Below, one piece after another: positions 49,081 through 60,550 of a DNA stretch of 64,000 nt. Position numbers and translations under genes: made by a program. Numbering within the stretch: the stretch's first letter is position 1; each line of letters starts with the position of its first letter. The stretch lies in assembly GCA_013398275.1 (NCBI GenBank), contig VZSE01014412.1:78502-142501 (forward strand), read 5' to 3'. The stretch is from Promerops cafer (lineage: Eukaryota; Chordata; Aves; Passeriformes; Nectariniidae). The notes beneath the pieces are model-generated. The model had not been told where the DNA came from and did not search any database. It saw only the letters and a program-made list of their open reading frames with translations.

Positions 49081-52000
49081 CAGATTCCTCCTTAACAAGT
49101 ATGCAGCCAATTAATTGCTGAAACACTTCTGATATAGGATGTGGGCTGAAATTTCTCATCTTCATTGATTATTATGGATTGCAAGGCCATGCCAGTCTGT
49201 TAATCCAAGGCAAAACCCTAGGCAGTAAGTGGGAAAACCAAAGGCACTCCACACAGTGAGAGGAAACTCCCTCACACTGATATCACAGTTCCCCTTCAAG
49301 TGATGCCTAAACTGCAGGAAGCAGCTTAAATAATCTCCTGTATTATTGCCTCCATCCACTGCTCCATTTCCTTCTGTGTCAGTTGTAAACTTGTGCAAAT
49401 CAACAGCCTACAATGTTCTTTTTTGCTCTGTTGCAAAGACAGTACAGGGCTAGCAGCTAAGTCATGGTGAACTGAGTATAATTTCTTTTTAAGAAGAAAA
49501 GAGATATGAAAATTACTGTGGCCACATTAGCTATGAAGAAGTCTTGGTGGAAGCTCAATGTTTTGCTTATACTTATGCTTATGTTGTAGTAATATATTCA
49601 GAGTTTGTGAAAGACTTAAACAAACATAAAGATGCGAAGGGTGGGAAAAAATACTCTCCTGCTGAGCTGTGAGTGTGCTCTAGTGCTGGGGCAGGGAAGC
49701 CAACTGGAGGCAGAAAGGAAACTAATGCCCTCTTGTCAGGTCTGGGGTTTCTTTCCTTGAGACTGCAGGACTGTTACTGAGATGGTGATTCCCAGCAGCA
49801 CGTCAGTGTGATACTGCATGGCAATACATCACCCTGAAGGGAAACCTAGCAAACTTTCTGGTTTCCACTCCTTGAGGGAAAGTATGTTGTTGCCTTGATG
49901 TGCAGTAAAGAAAACCTCTTCATCCCTTTAATTTATTTCTGTTGCATTATGGACAGCTGCATCACAAATGACATTGTTTTGGCTGGTTTCATTAGTATAT
50001 GAGAGTGTTCAAGATGTAGTTCCTGTCATATACCAAGAACCATCAAAAATTTAAAAAATGGTCTTGAGTAGGGCTGTTTGCAGACACCTGAGTTTCTGTG
50101 ACCAACTTACCCACTGCTAGGAATAGAGATGGTATTCCCATGGCAAAGCTCCTGGAGTTCTACTGACAAAACCAGCTACATGACATTTGACATTACTGTC
50201 ACTGTAATGGCTCTTAGCAGTGCATGGGCCTCATGTGCAGTGGAATGATTGCAAGACAAACTTGTAAAGGCCATGTCTAAACCTAGTAGATGGAAAATGA
50301 TCGAGGAGTCCATCTTAAGGGAAGTCTCTAACAGCTGAGCCTTTGTGATGCTTAGCATAACAATTGAAGATGCCAGCACTGGCAGCTTTCTGCACTCCTG
50401 CTTCTTCAGCAGACCCTGTCCTCACTCAGCAGAGCTGGTGGATCTGCATCCTGCTTATGCCTTAGGCTTCCTGGGTCCCAGCTGAAATTCCAGGGTAGCC
50501 AGAGAGTTACCATTTTTTATAATAAGGTACCAAAAGTGTAGAGAACAGCAGTTTTGTGTTAAGATTCTGGTGCATTGGCAAATAGTCCATTCTGTCTGCT
50601 CTCTCATAGGAATGGAAACCTCTGGCTTTGGTTCTTGGTGATCCAGAAGGGTCAGTAGCATCTGTCTTGGCTGGATTTACCAGAATGTGTCAGACTTAGA
50701 AGGAGTTACAAAGAGGACTTTAGTTAAATCAGCACAACTTCCCTGTACAGAGTTTATTACAGTACTGACCTAAAAAGGAAGCAGAAAATAAAAACTTAAG
50801 AGTTCCCCCAGTCCCCACAAATCCCTGGGCTGTGTATTCTCTTTTTCCCAAAGAGCTGAAAAATATGTCTGTTTTCTTCAGAAAAGGATGAACTCCCTGT
50901 GGATTTCAAACTCCGTTTTTCTGTCTCTGAGTTTATACAGTCACAGTTTCTGAGGATACAATTCCTTCATTGTTAAGGCAGAAAGGAAGGGTGAAAAACT
51001 CAGACGATTTCAGCAGGCTCACACGCCACATCGAATCCTCATAATGAATCTGGGCTGTGCTGAGATTTTAAGGATGCTCCTAGAGACAGTGCCTTGGCAC
51101 AGCAATGAAGAGACTACTATTCCAAATGCCCAAGTAATTACTTGGTTTAGAGAAGAGCGCCACTCCTCCTTTCCGGCCTTGTGGAAAGGCACGCTGGTCC
51201 CTGTCGCTACGCATTCCCAGCCAAGCTCCCAAGACAAACGTGATAGGTGAGAGGCTAACATTCGATCCCGGGGGCGGGGGAAGGTATTCAGGGCAGCAGT
51301 TGCTGGAGCACGAACAGAGCATCCTTGCCGATAGGTGCTGTGGGGTGGGAGACAGGGAGAGCAGGGTGGTATCAGCTGGATGAGACGACAGGGCGGGTGA
51401 CAGAGGGTACGTGGTACACAGCCAGAGCATCAGCCGAGAGCTATGAGACCTCAGAAAGGATCTGGAAGGATCTGGGAGGAGAAGAGTGCAGGAAAGAGGA
51501 AACAGAAGTGCAAACAGACAACAGAGCAAGCAGAGAGATTTGCAGTGTGCATGGAACAAGATCTGCATGGAGGATTTGGACGGAAGCATGTAGCAAAATC
51601 AAAGTGCCAGAAGAGGAAGATGAGCCTTTCTTGGGCTGCTAATGCAACAAAGTAGTACCTACAGGTGCTGACAATCACCACTAGACCCTTCAGTCTTGGT
51701 AACAGCCTCTGAACAAGTGCTGACAGTAAACAAAGCATTTATATCTATTCCAAACCAGCCGAACTGATTACGCTTCAGAGGAAGTTGTGATGGGGTAAGC
51801 TTTCCGTGGAACTGCAATTACAACACTGGTTCTGATCACCTTGCCTTCTGTGCATCTATCAAAAAGTATCCAGGGAAGTTTTATTACCCTTAATTGACTG
51901 TGCTCCACAAAATGCAAAGATCCCAAGATCATCACGAGAAAGGTCAAAGTGTTTACATTTAAATATTTCCTTGCTGGTAAATTAAGTTTTAGCAAAATCA

Positions 52001-55000
52001 GTCCTTGCCTTTGTGAATTTGTAATTTCCAGGAAAAAGTCTGGTTTTTATGTGGGAAATATCTAAGTAAAACTTGAAATCAGGTGAATTTAATTTGCTTT
52101 CTGTTTATGAAAATATCTTCAAAACTATGATGAATTAAGGAATAACATGTATTCGGGTTTAGAAATGGAAGTAGAGATGCTCTTATTCTAGATCAGGGTG
52201 GTTTAAGGGGTTGTGAGGGACAATACACTGCAACAATGATCCAAGAAAAACTGTAACATACTTTGTTTTGCGCACATTAGTCTTCAATGACTTTCCCAGA
52301 CTTTGCTGACTGCATTCTGGGAGGGCACCACCAGGTCATGTTTCATTTTCTTTTTCCTCTTGCAGGTTTCAAATCCCCCTCAGCTTCAGCAAAGCTAGAG
52401 AACTAGTAAAAAGAAAAGACCAGGGGGATAAAAATAAAGGCAGCAGTTTAACACTGGCCCTAGGGAAAAGTGAAAAGTTAAAGGTTAGCAGGCTTGATAG
52501 TTATCCACCACACATTTTCCCCAACTGGAGACAGTATAAAAACTGGAAAAAGAAAAAGAGTGAAGTTCTTGTTGAAGGAATCCTACATGAGAATTCTTTT
52601 CACATTCTCACTGGCAGAAAGAGGGGGCAAAAGGGTGCGACTATATTTGTGGGTATCAAGTGAAAATAGAGTTTCAAATATTTTAAGAATATGTGTGTAG
52701 GCTCGCACAGGCTCTCTCACACACAAAAATATAATCCCCTGCTATCTGCAAGACCAAGTACCAACCTGCCTTCTCAGATAGTTTTCAAATTCATAATTGA
52801 TTTTAAGGCAGATTACTTGCTGAGGTGCAATACTAGGGCAACTTTTCACAGGGGAAATTATTATTAATTTTTCTGTTTATTTACAAAATTTCTTAGAGAC
52901 TTTATAGGAAGCAGAAATGAGTCCATATCAGCACGAGAAGGACTTGAGCTTTAGGAACATTTAAATATCTGACTGAGAATTATGGATGAGGGGATTTATA
53001 TTAAAACGTCCTTGTTAGGGTAGCATGAAATTTTCAGGGGACTGGTTTTCTAAAACAGTAGACAGATTTATAATTGTTTTCAAGGACAATGTTTTCAACT
53101 GAGAAAACAGTCTCATTATGGAAAGCAGCAAATATGAATTTTTCTTCTCTGCTGCCTCAATGTTTCCTAGCAGACTATTCCAGCAAAAACAACTTTTGTT
53201 TTGAGTCTTTTGTTTTGCTTTTAACTTCTTTTATTTTCTGCTTCTGCTTTTTGTTTCCTGACCTTGGCAAGAAAATTTGTGTGACTGGCTCTTAACTTGA
53301 ATTCTCTTTGGGAGGGGCCAGCTTCTCCTCAATCACTTTTGGGTGCATATAAAGATTAATTCCCCTTTCTGAGTAAGAAAGTCTCTCAGTTCTATACTCC
53401 TGTAACTAAAGATTATATAATTGGAATTGATTCTCAAAATAGAAAATAGAGAAAGAACTGTAAAACGGAAATCCCGTACAGCAGGAATCTTTATTTTTAG
53501 AACTTCCACGTAAAGTCCAACTGCGGAGTGCGGATGATACTTAGGATATTACCCATCTTTTTTATTTTCTTGTACAATACTAAAAACTCAGAGTCATTAT
53601 AGGAGATGTTGCTGTCAGGCCAGTCTCACTGTAGCTGTAACTACCTCCATTGTCTTTCTTTGTTTGCCTGGACGTTCCCAGCTTGCAAGATTATGGCATA
53701 AACGTAGAAGAGACAGAAGGAAATGAGTGAATCAGTTGTCTAATGTGCTGTGTGTCACACAGCAGGAATGCCAGTATCTTCAGCAGTCGTTTTGCTCCCT
53801 GGTGAGAGCATGGCTCTAGCTCTCTCATAATTGTCCTTTTAAGACAAGAACTGGTGCCTACTGCTGCAGTGCCAGTATTGCCAGAGCTTCCCACTGGATC
53901 AGTATCATTTGTTGATGACCCTGGCTTGCCAGTGTCTGGTAAGAGTGGCTGCCAGCAGGACCACAGAAAGCTAGCATCCCCTAAGCAATGCACGTAACCT
54001 GCAGCAGCTTCTGTTTGTTTCCAAACTGCTCGAGAATAAGCCTCTGCTCTTCTGCAGCATCACACACTGCTAGTGCCCAGCATTTGTGTTGGGAGAGTGC
54101 AGCTGTCTTCCTTTTGGTTGCTGTTTCCTTCCTGCCCTTCTGATGGTGTGCTGGGGGGAGCTTGGTCAGAGGCAATGACATAAGGACAGCAGGCTGCACA
54201 CTCCCATGTGGACACTTTATTTAATCAGAAATAAAACGGGCTTCAAGAACTCCCCCATGTCAGTTTACTCCACACCCAGAAGAGGAAATATGTTGTCCTT
54301 TAGTCAGAGACAGGGTCAGTGATGTTTCTTTCTCTGATTATGAAACAGGGAGTGAGTGTTGCATTCATCGCTCGTATTTCCTGATGACCGCAATACCGAG
54401 TTGTGTTGTCAGATACCTCTCTGACAAAAAAAGAAAAGAAAGGGAAAGAGGTGCTGTCACATTTATCCTGCTGCCTCCCAGGGAGTGAACAGAGCAGGAC
54501 CAGGATACCCATCTTGTGCTTCCTCCTAGGTCAGCATGCCCAAGCAAGCCCTGGGTTGCATTCCCAGGCACCCCTCTGATGTAGGCGATCTCAGTAGATA
54601 GGTGCCAGGCACCAGGAAACCACGGAGCTTCTGTCACCCAGAAGTGTTCCTGTGAGAGCACCCACTGTCATGGGGAGCTCCAAGTTGCAGATGATATCCT
54701 GGTATCTTAAGGAGACAGCTACCTCTTGTTCTTTCCAATGATTAAGCATATTGACACTGTATTACACAAGTGCATAAGGTGCTTATGTGATGTGAGGGAC
54801 CAGCTGTAGAAGTGTGATGAGATGGGGCTGGTCAGAGTCATTTTGCCTCCACCATCAGCACTGAGCTTCTCCAGCCCGTGGAAAGGAGACAGAATCAGGA
54901 ACTAGCACATGGAGTGCAGAAAGCACCTGTGGTTTTGACTGGGCTTTTTTTGGATGAATATCCCAAAGGATGAATATCCCCTGGGCCTCTTAGCTTCCTT

Positions 55001-56514
55001 CTCACCCTTCCCTTCAGGCTCACTCTGTGCACTCCTGCCCTTTCTCGCCTTCCAAACCCTTTCCACCCCTTCCCACTTCCTTCTTGTGATTGCCTTTCCA
55101 TCTCAATGACCTTTCTGTTGTGGATATGACACCCTTCCCTCTGCCCAGCACCTGCCTGGTCTAGCAGTGCTCAGCCACCCGTGCATTTCCAGAAGGGCAG
55201 CAAGCCTCTTCTTGTGCAGAACTGCTCTGAATTTGGTGTTGCATCTAAGCAGTGAATCTCTGAATTAACAGAGGGCTGTCAAGCAACTGCTGTGAACAAA
55301 TGCTTTTTATTTTTTTTATTAATTTTCTGAGACAGGTATTTATTAAGAAAAAGATAAACACACATGCTTACACAGACCTTCTCCACAAAATGTACTCTCT
55401 TACTAATCAGAGAAGTGACCAGGTGCAAAGTATGAAGAACATGAAGTCAACATATCTCCTCTGAAAATGTTCAAATGAGCTTGGAGAACTAGACTGTGAT
55501 TTCTGGTTGATCTTCTGGATAAACAGAAGCTTTTAAATAGAGAGAGAAGGGGAAAAAACACCAAGAAAATAAGAACTTTATTTTTAAGGGCCTATATAAG
55601 CTCTAATCAAGCACAATTTTTATGGTGTGACAGAAGATCATCTCCAGCTTTTCAATTTAACTCTAGGAAGACAATAGATTCACTTGGAGGCTAAAGGTCT
55701 CGACATCAAGAAGAAAAATCTTGAAACCTTTCTGACAAAATTTATAAAGGTCTTCTGTTAACTAAAATGAACTGGTGCCTAAGCAGACAGAAGAAATTGG
55801 CTCTGTGACAGAGCAAGAATTGAGTTTGCAGTGTCCTATTGCTACAGATCAGAACTTGCTGAGGTAATGCTAGGCTGATCCTTCTCTCTGTTTAAAGCAT
55901 CATTTCTGTGAGTCATTCTAGGTGATTTCTCAGATACTTTTCTGGTCCTACAGCAGGAATCCTCTCCTTCTTTCTGATGGGATTTTTCCTTATGCACTAG
56001 CAGAGGCTGCTGTGCTTTCATAGAAAATAAATCCATATGTCCCTCCCAGGTATGCAGCTGTCAGGTCTGTGGTTTAGTTTGGTAGTTGTGATATTTTGAT
56101 CATATGATCCACAGCATTTCTTCTTTCACTAACTCTGGGTGCAATGGCCTTCAGGGGTCCTGGGCTTCACTCATAGCTCACTTCCCTCTGTACTGGTTGC
56201 TCCATGTATTTACATACTGTCCCACACACAAACAAGCACTGGGGATAAGAGCTGTAATACCTTCCTCTCAGACAAATGGGGTGCATGAAAAAGGTCCAGA
56301 AAAGGGCCCATGGAAGCTGTGGCTGAGGACTCCCTGATGTAAGACAGCTGTCAGTTTGTCCTCTGAGTGCATCACTGCCAGTGCCTCAACACAGGGTGAT
56401 GACTTTGTACCAGAGAAGCCAGGCTGCTGTACTGATGTCTCCTGGGCCCCTGTGTGCTCCTGCAAGCAGGAAGCCATACCAAATCTTCTCACTCTCCACA
56501 TGAGTGACCCACAC
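49081..56514. other. Intergenic sequence, 7.4 kb
   Basis: No gene recognised. The notable part is 51.04-51.70 kb, which is GC-richer, CpG-enriched at 51.15-51.45 kb and purine-rich on the plus strand after that. Elsewhere AT-rich unique sequence. Confidence 0.6.
51150..51450. promoter_or_regulatory. CpG-enriched patch, possible cryptic or lncRNA promoter
   Basis: About fourteen CpG dinucleotides in 300 bp, against a nearly CpG-free background, including GATCCCGGGGGCGGGGG. A plus-strand donor-like GATAG|GTGAGAGG lies at 51242-51254. No protein signature is seen, so this is a hypothesis only. Confidence 0.3.
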
Positions 56515-56952
56515 CATAGAATCATAAAATCATAGAATGGTTTGAGTTGGAAGGGATCTTGAAGTTCAATCCCCCTACCATGGCCAGGGACATCTTCCAC
56601 TAGACCAGGTAGCTCAGAGCCCCGTCCAGCCTGGCCTTTAACACCTCCGGGGATGGGGCATCCACAGCTTCCATGGGCAATCTGTGCCAGTGTCTCACCA
56701 CCCTCACAGTAAACAGTTTCTTCCTTATATCTAATCTAAACCTACTCTCCTTCAATTTGAACAGATTCCTCTTTGCCCTGTCACTACATGCTCTTGAAAA
56801 TAGTCTTGCCCCACCTGTCCTGTTAGTCTCCTTCAGGTAAGGGAAGGTCGCAATTAGGACACCCTGAAGACTTTGCTTGGCCACGCTGAAGAATCCTAAT
56901 TCTCAGCCTTTCCTCATAGGAGAGATGCTTCATCCCTCTGATCAGCATTGGT
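56515..56952 (-). mobile_element. CR1 LINE 3' part, minus orientation
   Basis: Reads ATAGAATCATAAAATCATAG, CTACCATGGCCAGGGACATC, CCACTAGACCAGGTAGCTCA, CCTCCGGGGATGGGGCATCC and CACCACCCTCACAGTAAACA in the order of a CR1 3' end on the minus strand. Minus-strand translation keeps the FRLDIRKKLFTVRVVRHWHR-like RT terminus. This is a different subfamily from the 47.9-kb copy. Confidence 0.9.
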
Positions 56953-58204
56953 TCTGCCACATTGCAGCAATCAAACAAATCCCAGCTGGGAATGACATTT
57001 CACTGGGCCAGCAGTGAGGGCTCCTCTCTAGTTATAATCACTGTGACATTAGTCATTTTTCCTACTCCATTTGTATAGCATGGTATGTTCTGTATAGCAT
57101 GGTATGGGTATGTTCTGAGTCCTGAGGAGGATATGGAAAAAGAGAAGGATATAGGAAGAAACAAAGAGATAAGGATGATATGGCTGGCATATATTATCAT
57201 TTTTTTTTCTGCAATACATTCTCTGGAATCTCATGCGTATATGGAACTACCTCTTGTTCTTTGTGAAGAATTTCTGCCCACACAAAGAAGAGCTCTGTGC
57301 TGCACTCTAAGATAACCTCCATTAAACATTTTTCTCAAGGCAGATATCTACTTAAAGAGTATAAAACCATATTTCCATTTCTAGCTCTTCCCTTTTCCAT
57401 ATGATAAGCACTGAAAAAGGGAGGGTGTGCCCCCTGACAATGTTCCTTGGCACAAGTGGTGCTTTACTTTCCAGGCAGTCCTCTTCAAAGAGAAAGTTCT
57501 CCCTGTTAATGAAGGTAGCACTGTAGTTACTCAACTACGGCAAGCAAATGTCTATGAAAGCAAACAAAGTAAAAGGACATCAGTTGCTATGTTATGCCAG
57601 TAACTGTAAGTTAATGTTCCTACAGGTAATAAACATATAATGAGCAACTATATTTGGAAGGCGCTGTAGCTAGTGAGGTCATGAAATATTGACAACTCTT
57701 GCTCTCTCTGTCTCCTAAAGAGAAGTGAAAGGCTTTAGGGACATCACAGACTGTGATGCTCTGCTAAACATCTTTTTCCCGATGCAGGAGTGATTGCTGC
57801 CCCAGGCAGCAGTGCCAGCTGCTGTGCTTGTACTGCTCAGGGCTAGAGCACAGTGATTGCATCCAGGCCACAGTGGTCCTGCCATAGCCCTCTGTGCTCC
57901 CTGCAGTGCAGCTGGAGCTTTGGGACACGATCAACATTTCTACTGTTTTCTCATTTCAAAGTGTCTGAAGCACTGATAGGAATGTATGGCAGCCCACTGC
58001 AAAGGTACGTATATAGCATGAGGCCTAAGGAAACTTCCAGGCTGCGGCATGCCACATGTGCGAGGTGAGGTCATGGGGAACCTGGTGCCTCTGGGGGACA
58101 GGCAGAGAAATGTGGAGTAAAGGTAGGCAAACCTGTTGCAGATTTCCCACACCACATCCTTAGGCCATCCTGCGGTGAACTGTTTTCTCCATTGCACCCA
58201 AGCT
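56953..58204. other. Intergenic sequence between CR1 copies
   Basis: No gene seen. A short imperfect repeat of TATAGCATGGTATG occurs at 57072-57110. Confidence 0.6.
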
Positions 58205-58268
58205 TGGTTAACAGTTGGACTTGATGACCTTAGTGCTCTTTTCCAAACTTAGTGATTCTATGATTCAG
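58205..58268 (+). mobile_element. CR1 LINE 3' tail fragment
   Basis: GGTTAACAGTTGGACTTGAT, then TGCTCTTTTCCAAACTTAGT and a terminal GATTCTATGATTC: the last 64 bp or so of a CR1. Confidence 0.85.
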
Positions 58269-58419
58269 AGGGATCCAGCTGCCCTATCCAAAAGATAGGA
58301 AATGAACCAGTTTTTCTCCAGGGTGGATGAGCAGGGGGCTGGGAGTCATGGCAGGACTGTGTTAACTCGCATGCTGGATGAGGGTATGACAGCACAGCCA
58401 GAACAGCATCCACTGCCAC

Positions 58420-58505
58420 CCATAGAACCATAGAGTCCTTAAGGTTGGAAAAGACTTCTAAGATTATTGAATCCTACCATTAATCTGACACTGACATTGC
58501 ACCAT
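58420..58505 (-). mobile_element. CR1 LINE 3' tail fragment, opposite orientation
   Basis: CATAGAACCATAGAGTCCTT, AAGGTTGGAAAAGACTTCTA, then ATTGAATCCTACCATTAATC and a diverged remainder: the reverse complement of a CR1 tail, facing the previous fragment. Confidence 0.75.
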
Positions 58506-59659
58506 TTTGTCATATGTACCAGTGATCTTATCTTGTCATCAAAAGACCAGATGCAGAAGATTTTCTGGAAATGGCACCGTGACCCCAATTCTCATTGACT
58601 TCGGGATGGAAGAGAGACTGTCATTTTGCTGAGGCCCAGAAGTATTTGGACATTACTCCAAGTGCAGCATAACTGAATAGGATGACCTTTGAAAGGGCAT
58701 GTCTCACTCTTCCCTCTCACTGGCTGACCTTCCTGCTGCTTTCCCAGAGTCACTTAGTGAGCAGGTGGGCAGGCACCTGGAGCCACCTGCAGAACAGCCA
58801 GGAAGAGAATACAGTTACCAGAGACTGACAGGTTGGCAAGAGCCAAGCTATGCCTTTGAAGACCAAATCCTCAGTTGCAGGAGGATATGAGCCAGCAGGG
58901 TTATCCTGGCACCCAGTTGCATGCCCAGGCCTGCTGTCTCCCACATTACTCCTGGAATTTCCCCTCCTCTCAGTATGTGGTAGGTGTCTTTTAGCTTCGG
59001 GGGCACAGGGAATCCTCAGAATGCAGTGGGGGGACTGGGGAGTTTGTCCATTGTTGGCCCACCTCCCAGGGACAAGCAGGAAAACTGGGATGACTCAGTT
59101 AAAACTGCAAACTCAGTCCACAGAAATGAAAGCAATTTACCTGTACCCCACCCCTTCAGAAGGCACCAAGCGTGCTTTTACTTGTAGAAATGGAGTTCAC
59201 ACCTTTAGCAGAGCCTTCTTAACTTTCTTGAGAGTCAGGCTAGCCCTGTTTAGATAAGCCTTCAGTGATTTCCAGAGGAAGACAAGAAGCCTTTTTAGTG
59301 TCAGTGTAAATATGACCATCAGGCACCTAATCTATGTGGGTAACAATCTTCAGCTAACAAGCCTTGCCTTGGGCTACTGGCTGAGAGGGGAATTTTGGTA
59401 ATGTGCCCTTTGACAAAGAAACCTGAACAAACAGGTTGACGAATTCAAGAGAGAAAGCACCAAATGGCAGTCACTTACCTGCACAGGATACTCAGAAATA
59501 AGTGTAAGAAATGCAGCCTAAGGATCCCAGTCTTGGTAAGAACAGACAGACACAAGTGTTTCATTTTTCCTAGGGTGAGTCAGGAATAGCAGTAACCATC
59601 ACTATTCAGCATGCAATAAGCTTGTCACTAAGAACAATGTCCTACCTGGACTGTAACAG

Positions 59660-59692
59660 AAAAAAAAAAAAAAAAAAAATAGAAAAAAAAAA
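59660..59692. repeat. Poly-A tract
   Basis: Two A-runs separated by TAG. No SINE body recognised beside it. Confidence 0.95.
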
Positions 59693-60440
59693 TTGCAGTA
59701 TAAAGAATTAGATTTGAGAATTGGCCCTGGACTTACATCTCTGGCTCCAGCTGTGTCTGGTTACTGACCGCATCTGCTCTTTAGAGCTTTAATCTAATAG
59801 CATAAGAGAAGCTCATCTAAACTGAACCCATTACACTGTAAACTGGGGAAAAACATATTTACATAAGGATTTATACTTTGTGCATACTTTTATATTTTAT
59901 TCCTGCTAGAAAAACTTTACCTTTCCACCAGCTGATGGAAAACACCTCAGGAAAACACCAAATGCAACTTCCTCTCTGTCAGCACAGTGCCAGGGTACTG
60001 ATGACGTGACTGATGCCTGTCCCAACAGTATTGTCATCCACTTCCATCATACAGCAGTGTTTGCTTTGGTGAGAGCATTCATCTGTGCTGAACAAGATAC
60101 TTCCCTGTCTTCTCTATTCCCTCTCTTTAACCTGGCAGCAGTTTTGCTAGCATCTTTATTTGCTGTCTAGCTTCCCAAGAAAGCAAATAAACTTTTGCTT
60201 TTTTTTTTTTTAACTTGGACTTTTGTCATTGGAAAAACCCAGCATGAACCATGAAGGCCACAATGAAGAGATGGAGGGCAGAGATGCTGAGATGAAAAAA
60301 GCACACAAAGCTTGTGGAGAGGTGAATATCTTTGAAATGCAGAAGGCCTGGCCCTTAGGCAAATGAAAGCAAGGAGGGAGCCAGTTGCAATGCAATCCTG
60401 CCTGATTTCCTTTTAAATGTGGGGAATTTTCTCTTGTTAT

Positions 60441-60550
60441 TCTTGCAAAGTATCTTGTCCAAATATGCAAAACCCCACCTTTTGTCTTTGTCATCTCTTG
60501 CAAAGTATCTTGTCCAAATATGCAAACCCCCTCCTCTTGTCTGTGTCATC
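60441..60550. repeat. 55-bp tandem duplication
   Basis: Copy 1 (60441-60495) and copy 2 (60496-60550) both start TCTTGCAAAGTATCTTGTCC and both end GTCATC, with only a few differences in between. Confidence 0.95.

Noticed and set aside
51080..51589. 169-codon minus-strand open frame with a hydrophobic start
   Set aside because: Low-complexity Leu/Ser/Pro from a pyrimidine-rich strand, and no family motif. The DNA is kept as a promoter candidate, not as a gene.
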